From NCBI GenBank assembly GCA_017893485.1, contig CM030366.1, forward strand, positions 183,875,947-183,939,946: DNA of 64,000 bases. Reading direction: 5' to 3'. The notes beneath the pieces are model-generated. The model searched no databases and was not told the DNA's origin. It was given only the letters and a program-made list of their open reading frames with translations. The stretch is from Hemerocallis citrina (Eukaryota > Streptophyta > Magnoliopsida > Asparagales > Asphodelaceae). Each line of letters opens with the position of its first letter. The stretch's first letter is position 1. This document shows, in pieces, positions 57,172 through 64,000 of the stretch. The translations under genes and the position numbers were made by a program.

Positions 57172-57183
57172 TGGTATCAGAGC
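57172..57183 (+). promoter_or_regulatory. TRIM primer binding site (first internal domain)
   Basis: TGGTATCAGAGC, a perfect match to the plant initiator tRNA-Met complement, two bases after LTR 1. The second copy is at 57681-57692. Confidence 0.9.
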
Positions 57184-57396
57184 CGACTTTCGACACCGAG
57201 TGTAGAAGAGGGCCTATGATCTAGTTCACGGCAGGGAGATGATTCTCCGGATAGGCAGGGTGCATTTGTATGTACCGGGTGTTTCTACACATTTCGTGGG
57301 ATCAAGGACTATTCTACAATGGCTAGAAAGGCGGATCCTACACTAGATGTGTGTCCCGTACTCAGCGAGGACGCTGATTTCTAAAGGTGGGGTGTA

Positions 57397-57678
57397 TGTA
57401 ATACCCCAGATTTCTAAAGAGCGAACAGTCGACTGGTAGTGTTAGCAGTCGACTGGTCTGCGTATTCGGAATTTGAGAGATTTAAGAAATATAGTCCCAC
57501 ATGGGAAGTATACAAAAACTAATTTGAGTATAAATACAATTGCCTATGATCAAGAGTCACCTAATTGGTTAACCACCTTTTGAGAGGCAGCCTGTGGTGG
57601 GCAGTTGTACTACATAGTATCTAATTTGTCTTTCTAAAAATATATAAAATTGTCTGAGTATTGGGGCGGGGCGTTACA
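57397..57678 (+). repeat. TRIM LTR 2 (282 bp)
   Basis: The middle LTR. It is 22 bp shorter than the others because one GGATTTGAGA-type repeat block is missing near 57480. Confidence 0.95.
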
Positions 57679-57905
57679 AATGGTATCAGAGCCGACTTTC
57701 GACACCGAGTGTAGAAGAGGGCCTATGATCTAGTTCACGGCAGGGAGATGATTCTCCGGATAGGCAGGGTGCATTTGTATGTACCGGGTGTTTCTACACA
57801 TTTCGTGGGATCAAGGACTATTCTACAACGGCTAGAAAGGCGGATCCTACACTAGATGTGTGTCCCGTACTCAGCGAGGACGCTGATTTCTAAAGGTGGG
57901 GTGTA

Positions 57906-58209
57906 TGTAATACTCTAGATTTCTAAAGAGCGAACAGTCGACTGGTAGTGTTAGCAGTCGACTGGTCTGCGTATTCGGAATTTGAGAGATTTGAGATGGA
58001 TTTGAGATGGATTTGAGAAATATAGTCCCACATGGGATGTATACAAAAACTAATTTGAGTATAAATACAATTGCCCATGATCAAGAGTCACCTAATTGGT
58101 TAACCACCTTTTGAGAGGCAGCCTGTGGTGGGCAGTTGTACTACATAGTATCTAATTTGTCTTTCTAAAAATATATAAAATTGTCTGAGTATTGGGGCGG
58201 GGCGTTACA
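57906..58209 (+). repeat. TRIM LTR 3 (304 bp)
   Basis: TGTAATACTCTAGATTTC at the start (two changes from LTR 1), with the same end and length as LTR 1. Confidence 0.95.
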
Positions 58210-58407
58210 TTTCTGGTGGTATCTTGTTTCAATTATGTATGCCGGGTTGTATCTTTTGTTTCCAACTCTGATTATCTTGTGAAATATTGTAAAGATTCCT
58301 GAACAGCTTATGGATGATGAAAATCATTCGCTGGGCTTTTGTCTCGTATCCGTATTCCGTATTCTTTTTGGGAAGCGGGGTGTGACAGTTTTACCTTAAT
58401 TGAGTAC

Positions 58408-60137
58408 TGATGTGTCTAATTTATATATAAATATTTGTACTCATTTACACATTAAAATTGTTTATTTTCGTTGATATTGTTTATAATTCATCTTAATTCT
58501 ATAAGATTTCAATTAATTAATTATTTTTGAAGAAATAAGATTTTTGATGCAAAAAGTGAAGATTTTTTGAAAAAATCAACAAACAAAGCAAAACTATGGA
58601 TTTATAAATTTTTATTGTTTTGGTTAGCTAAAAGTGCGATAAATAATTTTAAAAGATTTTAAATGAGCTAATATGATTTTTTGTTAGTTTAATTAATTTT
58701 AAACTAATTAATTTTTTTATTTTATTTTTAAACCCTAATTTTTGGTCTTATTTTGTGTATGGAGCACGTGTTGCAAGAAAAGGAAAGAGAATAAAAATGA
58801 GAAAGAGATAAATATCTAGTTAAAGAAGGAAAGAAATAAATGAATAGAGGGGATTTTTTTTGCAAAAGAGCAAACCCTAATTCTCTCTCCCGTTTGCCTA
58901 TAAATATGTACCAGGCACAAGCAAAGAAATCAAGAGGTGACGGCTGAATCAAAACAAAAGTAAAAAAGTAAAAAAGTAAAAAGTAAGAGAGAGAGATGCA
59001 GACGACAGCGCATGGTGCTCTTTCTTCTTCTCCTGATACGGTGTTCAAGATGCAAGAGACAGAGAGAGAGAGACCGGCTCTCTCTGCTGACGTGCGGGTC
59101 CCACCCAACAACACCAGTAGGCGACGCGACAGCACCTGCGCACGTGGCTCTTGTCGCTCCTGGCGCGGAAAACGACAAGACGACTGCAGCTCTGCAGCGC
59201 TGACATGGCTTCGACGTGATGGCGACACAGACAGTAGAAGACACGTGGCGATAGGCATGGTCTTCTGCTGGTGTTGACGTGATAGGCGTGGACTACTACG
59301 CTGAAGTGGACTGCAGCAGTTTTTGGCTTCGGTTTTTAGACGGAAGAGAGATAAAGGCTTGGACTCGGTTCTAGGAGTTCAGTTTGCATTATTTTTATAT
59401 CTTTTTGTATCTCTTCTTCTCTATATTTTTATAGTGCAATCCCAAGCAATTTTTGTTAGTTGCAAATTGAATATGAACTAAATTTATTTTTCTAGAGGCT
59501 AAGAAGTAGCCTAGTTTTGTAGAACACAATTATAATTCCTTATTATTATTCTATTTTTTCATGGTTGTGTTTTGATTTTTATTCTTATGCGTACAATTGG
59601 TGGATAGACATTTGTATGATCTTTTAAATCATGAAGAGACCGAACTGGTGATTTGTGATTAATAAAAATTAAACACCGTTATTGGAGACGTGACCGTTAA
59701 GAAATCCATTCAATTAATAATTTGATGAATAGGCAAATAATTAGTTGAGAATACTTTTTATACTGCGTGGATAGAGTAGTTAATATTTTTAGGATTTTGG
59801 TCTACAACTTGGAAAGATAATATTTTTATTCCTAAGGAGTTATAATTTGTGTATGTGATAAACTAGGTGAAGTCAATAGCCCTAGAACTAATTTTGAAAT
59901 TAACAAATTACAAGAATTTCACTTCACAGCCCTCTCCCTCTTCACAAATTTAGTTAGCTTTAATTAGATTAATTTAACTTAGCTGTTTTATCATTTATAA
60001 ATTTCAATTATCCAAATAGTGATTAATCTAGTAAATTCGGTACTTAATAAAATATCTAGTCCCTGTGGGTTCGACACTCTATTCACTTAAACTATACTAC
60101 TTGTTGCGATTTTGTACACTTGCAAATATTCATATCA
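58408..60137 (+). repeat. 5' LTR of the Athila-like element (1730 bp)
   Basis: It begins TGATGTGTCTAATTTATATA and ends CATATCA. The 3' LTR starts the same way. A telo-box (58872-58880) stands 19 bp before TATAAATA (58899-58906). Downstream, 58980-59280 is GC-richer leader with small open frames that I do not regard as genes. Confidence 0.88.
58899..58906 (+). promoter_or_regulatory. TATA box of the Athila-like LTR
   Basis: TATAAATA in both LTRs (also 63868-63875), each preceded by AAACCCTAA. The usual plant start would be about 30 bp downstream. Confidence 0.65.
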
Positions 60138-60143
60138 AGTTTT

Positions 60144-60161
60144 TGGCGCTGTTGCCGGGAA
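60144..60161 (+). promoter_or_regulatory. Primer binding site, tRNA-Asp type
   Basis: TGGCGCTGTTGCCGGGAA, six bases after the LTR. Athila-type elements usually have TGGCGCCGTTGCCGGGGA, complementary to the tRNA-Asp 3' end; two or three positions differ here. Confidence 0.82.
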
Positions 60162-60358
60162 CTAGTTATTCTTTTATTGATATTGAAAATTGCTAGATTA
60201 TTACTAGTTTGGATTTTTTTGTAATTTTATTATTATTTTACATCTTTATTTTCTTTTGACTAACTTTTACTTTTATTTATTTTTATTATTTTATTTTTTT
60301 TAGTTTTTCTATTTTTCTTTTTCAACACTTACATTTCAGGACATACACGTACATTATC

Positions 60359-61352
60359 ATGGGGAACGATGAAAACAGGCCTTTGAGAGACTATGCTATG
60401 CCCTCAATTTATGAAGCAAGCATAAAGAGACCGGTTATTGAAGCTAATGATTTTGAGATTAAACCGGCGATGATTCTATTGATTCAACAGACTGTTCAAT
60501 TTTGGGGACTACTGCACGAGGATCCTTATGCTCACATTGCAAACTTTCTAGAAATTTGTGACACTTTCAAGCACAATGGAGTATCAGATGATGCAATTAG
60601 ATTGAGACTCTTCCCTTTTTCATTACAAGATAAGGCAAAGGCTTGGCTACATTATCTACCACCCGGTAGTATTTATTACTTGGGAGGAACTTGCACAAAA
60701 ATTTCTAGCCAAGTATTTTCCGCCGGCAAAGACAGCAAAGCTAAGAAATGATATTTCTACATTTACTCAATTTGAGATCGAGTCTTTGTATGATGCATGA
60801 GAGAGGTACAAAGAGTTATTGAGAAAGTGTCCTCATCATGAACTACTGAAATGGCTGCAAATTCAAATATTCTATAATGGTTTGCGAGTTACACATCGAT
60901 CTATGGTTGACGCAGCAGCTGGTGGTGCACTTATGAGCAAAACTTATAAAGCAATCTATGATCTTTTAGAGGAGATGACATCAAATAATTATCAGTGGTC
61001 GTCAGAGAGAACAATGCCAAGAAAAGTGGTTGGAGTTTTTGAACTTGATCATTTTTCTACTTTAAATGCAAAAAATGATATTTTATCTAAACAAGTAGAA
61101 AATATGAATTTTAATGCTATTCAATCTAATATGATTTGTGATCTTTGTGCAGGAAATCATTCAAGTTCAGATTGTCAAGTGGGGAACCCTTTTGCTCCAT
61201 CAAATGCCGAACATGAAAATTTTGTGTCACACTTTCAAATGCAAAACAATCATTCTGTAAACACATACAAGTCAGGATGGAGAAACACCCTCAATTTTCT
61301 ATGGAACAACAATCAAGGAGCATTTACACCACCTCAAGATCTTCCACAATAA
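60359..61352 (+). pseudogene. gag: gag of the Athila-like element (one frameshift, one stop)
   Basis: The ATG at 60359 gives MGNDENRPLRDYAMPSIYEA. The capsid core follows: FLEICDTFKHNGVSDDAIRL and LFPFSLQDKAKAWLHYLPPG. At about 60680 the frame shifts, and it continues KFLAKYFPPAKTAKLRNDIS. A TGA at 60798-60800 replaces an expected Trp (YDAWERYK). It then reads CPHHELLKWLQIQIFYNGLR, DAAAGGALMSKT and EEMTSNNYQWSSER. The zinc knuckle is CDLCAGNHSSSDC. Gag ends at TAA 61350-61352. Length and order match Athila gag. Only two lesions are seen, so decay is mild. Confidence 0.92.
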
Positions 61353-62066
61353 GAAAAGAAGCCGACACTTGAAGACATGTTTATGCACTACATGCAAAGG
61401 TCAGAACAATACATACAAAAGACAGATTTGTCAATCCAAAATATTGCAAATTCAACTACGGCTTCCATTCGCAATCTTGAGGTACAAATTAGTTAAATTT
61501 CAAATATTATTAACGAAAAACTGCAGGAACATTACCAAGCAATACAGTTGTTAATCCCGAGGAGCATGTCATAGCAATAACACATAGAAGCAGCAGAAAG
61601 ACAATTGAGCAACCACAAGAAGAAAATGACGAACAGAATGTGGTTGAAAAGCAAAGTGAGATTGAACAAATTGTGGAGGAACAAATTCAGCAAGAGCAAG
61701 TAATGTATGATGTTTTTAATTCCATAAAGTTTCCTCCTGAAGAACAGACATCTATTCAAGTAAGTGAAACTGATTTAATTGTGGGCGAGAAACATAAGGC
61801 TAAATTTGAAAAATCACCAATCAAAATATGTCCAATAAATTCAGCAAGTCTTGAAACTCAAAAAGAAAAATTTTCAGAATGTGTTATGTATTTGGATGCT
61901 GCACCCTCTATTTATTCATTTTTTCAGCAAAAGTTCAAAGAGGTGGGGGAATCAGACATCATCATCACGAAGGAAATGCCTCAAACTAAAGCTTGAACCT
62001 GATCCACATCTGAAGAGAAGAATTAGAAAGGATGTGTTAATGTTGTTGGATCTTGGCGTTACTTAA
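61353..62066 (+). pseudogene. Post-gag region ending in an RT-entry remnant
   Basis: A Gln/Glu-rich linker frame (61640-61996) has no recognised domain; a protease motif is not visible. The last in-frame residues, HLKRRIRKDVLMLLDLGVT in the frame ending 62066, resemble the very start of Athila RT (the VRKEVLKLLDAGI region). Directly after comes the sequence that normally follows pol, so almost all of pol is missing. Confidence 0.6.
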
Positions 62067-63370
62067 CCATCTCACCCCTATGTCTGGCTGAAGACTTAAA
62101 ACTTAGCGCTACTTGGGAGGCAACCCATGTTTTCTTTTATTGCATTTAGGTTTGATTTATCTTTTAGTTTATTTTATTTTAATTTTTGATTTTATCATGT
62201 AGGATTGCATAAATTTTGGAAGTCGCCGGGCGGAGCTGTTTTGTACACCTTCATTGATGGCTGTTTTTGAGAAGTATGGAGTCAGAATCTGGAAAACTGA
62301 TTCAAACAGCGATTGTAGCCTATCGTCTTAGCTTTCCAGCAAAAAAAAATTAGCCCATTTAGACACCTACGGCTCCAGATATTGCCAAAATACTGAACGC
62401 CGCGCGTGCAGAAATTTTAAGACGAATCAGGGGAGAAATTCTGAACTTTTTGCATTATTTTTGTTTTTCTTTTTTCCTTTCCCATTAAGGACAATGTGAT
62501 ATTCAAGTTTGGGGGGAAGGTTTACAAATTTATTATTTATTTTTGAAAAGAAAAACAAAACAGAATGATTTCAATTGGGCTCACCATTACACTCTTTTAG
62601 TTCTTTATTGTGATAAGCATTGAAATAGTTTTTTCTGGATAGACAATTGCTTATAAAGTAAGAGTAAGCATACTTATTTACTTTAGGATTATTGACGTTT
62701 ACAATTCCTTACAAAATTGTGTGAGTCATGCTATTATACAGAAAAGATAAATGTGATGTTTTTTCTTGTGATTATCTCCTTTGATCTAGTCCTAAACAGA
62801 GTTTAAGTAAATAGAGTAATAATGAAAATAAAAATTGAATAAAGTCACTCTACTCCAATGTTTTGAGTTTCTTAGTAACTAGGGGTATTCATCACAAATG
62901 TTTACTTTTACGTAAAACGACAACTTGAAATATGAGTATGCAAAGCACTTTAAGTTTGTGACTTGTTGAGTAACCGGGTGAATTCATCACAAATTTTTTG
63001 CATTCGCGTCAAAAGGCAAGTGACAACTTAGAGAAAAGACTATAAAAAAATAAATAAATAAATAAAACTCTAGTTTGCTACTCGGTTTGTAGTAGAGAGA
63101 AGCGATAATCACAGATTGAGTTGTTACATACTATAATTACATTAATTGCATGGCAAATATGATTGGGTTTGGAATTATGAATAAATAATTGCACTGGAGA
63201 AAGTGGGTATGCTTGATTTTACTTTATTTGCTATTGTTTGTATTTTTAATTGAATTTTTGATGCTTGCATGATGAGAATTCTTAGTGTGATGGGTTGAGC
63301 CTCCTCTTGATCATTATTCCCTTATTCATGATTATACTTTTTGCTCGAGGACAAGCAAAATCTTATGTTT
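62067..63370 (+). other. Non-coding 3' internal region of the Athila-like element
   Basis: GCGCTACTTGGGAGGCAACC (about 62105) is a conserved landmark downstream of pol in Athila-type elements. GTTTGGGGGGAAGGTT at about 62508 looks like an internal purine tract. The remainder is AT-rich without ORFs. A pair of similar segments (about 62870-62945 and 62950-63020, with TTCATCACAAATGTTT-like cores) is present. Confidence 0.6.
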
Positions 63371-63379
63371 GGGGGTATT
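63371..63379 (+). promoter_or_regulatory. Polypurine tract before the Athila-like 3' LTR
   Basis: GGGGGTATT directly before TGATGTG at 63380, preceded by ATGTTT. Confidence 0.6.
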
Positions 63380-64000
63380 TGATGTGTTTAATTTATATAT
63401 AAATATTTGTACTCATTTACCCATTAAAATTACTTGTTTTCGTTGATATTGTTTATAATTCATCTTATTTCTATAAGATTTCAATTAATTAATTATTTTT
63501 GAAGAAATAAGATTTTTGATGCAAAAAGTGAAGATTTTTGAAAAAAAATCAGCAAACAAAGCAAAACTTTGGATTTATAAATTTTTATTGTTTTGTTGAG
63601 CTAAAAGTGCGATAAATAATTTTAACAGGGTTTAAATGAGCTAATATAATTTTTTGTTAGTTTAATTAATTTTAAACTAGTTTATTTTATTTTATTTTTA
63701 AACCCTAATTTCTGGTCTTATTCTGTGTATGTAGCACGTGATGCAAGAAAAGGAAAGAGAAGAAAAAGGAGAAAGAAATAAATATCTGGTTAAAGAATGA
63801 AGGAAATAAATGAATAGAGGGGATTTTTCTGCAAAAGAGCAAACCCTAATTCTCGCTCCCGTTTGCCTATAAATATGTACCAGGCACAAGCACAAAAATC
63901 AAGAGGTGACGGCTAAATCAAAAAAAAAAGAAAAAAAAAGTAAAAAGTAAGAGAGATTGACGCAGACGACAGCACGTGGTGCTCTTTCTTCTTCTCCTGA
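63380..64000 (+). repeat. 3' LTR of the Athila-like element (truncated by window)
   Basis: It is colinear with 58408-59030 with a few percent differences and small indels, including the telo-box (63841-63849) and TATA box. The window ends before its 3' end. Confidence 0.9.

Larger units (their letters stand above)
56866..58209 (+). mobile_element. Tandem TRIM: LTR-internal-LTR-internal-LTR
   Basis: Three LTRs (56866-57169, 57397-57678, 57906-58209) alternate with two 227-bp internal domains (57170-57396 and 57679-57905). The whole is flanked by TTTCT (56861-56865 and 58210-58214). The uninterrupted 5' LTR of element 2 has a single TTTCT at the matching place (near 39080). Each internal domain has a tRNA-iMet primer site and a purine tract (AAAGGTGGGGTGTA) but no ORF. 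It is non-autonomous and young, with LTRs about 98 percent alike by eye. Confidence 0.95.
35858..58387 (+). mobile_element. Ty3/gypsy Tekay/Del-like retrotransposon, element 2
   Basis: 5' LTR 35858-39254, primer site, gag, protease, RT, RNase H, integrase with a partial chromodomain, polypurine tract, and a 3' LTR from 44134 to 58387 that is split by element M and a TRIM. It is the most complete coding element in the window but has frameshifts and about ten stops. The 5' and 3' LTRs are similar but clearly diverged (compare 36900-38250 with 54680-55990), so the insertion is not recent. The flanks (..GGAGAT before 35858, GTTTT after 58387) do not show a matching target duplication. Confidence 0.9.
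44134..58387 (+). repeat. 3' LTR of element 2 (split by element M and a TRIM)
   Basis: The LTR segments are 44134-44649, about 54668-56865 and 58210-58387, ending GGGAAGCGGGGTGTGACA. Compared with the 5' LTR, the part equivalent to about 36393-36890 (498 bp) is missing at the right edge of element M. Confidence 0.85.
58408..64000 (+). mobile_element. Athila-like Ty3/gypsy derivative with pol deleted (runs off window)
   Basis: 5' LTR 58408-60137, primer site for tRNA-Asp type, gag, a short remnant of RT entry, non-coding 3' region, polypurine tract, and a 3' LTR from 63380 that continues past 64000. The internal region is only 3.2 kb. The Athila-like label rests on the gag sequence and the primer site. 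Confidence 0.82.

Noticed and set aside
58728..59277. Open frames up to 176 codons on both strands in the Athila-like 5' LTR
   Set aside because: Leader sequence of an LTR; no domain, and the frames conflict on opposite strands.

Overview
This is plant nuclear DNA, most likely from a flowering plant. It holds the last exon of one host gene (a P-class pentatricopeptide repeat, PPR, protein) followed by about 62 kb of nested transposable elements. The plant assignment rests on the PPR protein, GT-AG introns, LTR retrotransposons of the plant Tekay/Del, Tat, Athila and Angela types, telo-box/TATA promoters inside LTRs, and hAT- and Harbinger-type MITEs. I see no bacterial operon, rRNA gene, tRNA gene or CRISPR array. 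The species cannot be named from this sequence.

Layout. 1-1400: 3' exon of the PPR gene. 2098-19235: a degenerate LINE (+), split at its zf-RVT zinc finger by a non-autonomous hAT element (2920-18484, imperfect 8-bp TSD). That hAT carries a Harbinger MITE (3138-4192, TSD TTA) and a minus-strand retroposon with a poly(A) end (4483-17790, 17-bp TSD). The retroposon carries a Tekay-like Ty3/gypsy copy (element 1, 5963 to about 17595), which is itself broken by a minus-strand LTR (6603-10030) and a 2.4-kb solo LTR (14350-16742, TSD ACAAG). About 19330-35815: a minus-strand Tat-type Ty3/gypsy element whose pol faces plus-strand, intron-bearing additional ORFs. It is interrupted by two abutting long LTRs (22084-29343, with a 917-bp hAT MITE inside) and an Angela-type Copia solo LTR (31009-32523). 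35858-58387: Tekay-like element 2, with a recognisable gag, PR, RT, RNase H and IN. Its 3' LTR is split by a tandem non-autonomous large derivative (M, 44650-54652) and by a tandem TRIM (56866-58209). 58408-64000: an Athila-like element with gag but with pol deleted from just inside RT; its 3' LTR runs off the window.

How the parts relate. Every retroelement coding region carries stops or frameshifts, so none looks able to move by itself. Element M and the Tekay copies share LTR ends, the tRNA-iMet primer site and the sequence next to the polypurine tract, which suggests cross-mobilisation. The observations most worth following are: an apparent phase-1 intron at the gag/protease junction, conserved in two diverged Tekay copies; plus-strand ORFs with introns lying antisense to Tat pol; two unrelated elements with LTR-internal-LTR-internal order; arrays of GTCGAC-centred palindromes shared by a solo LTR and a TRIM; and minisatellites at equivalent positions in three long LTRs.
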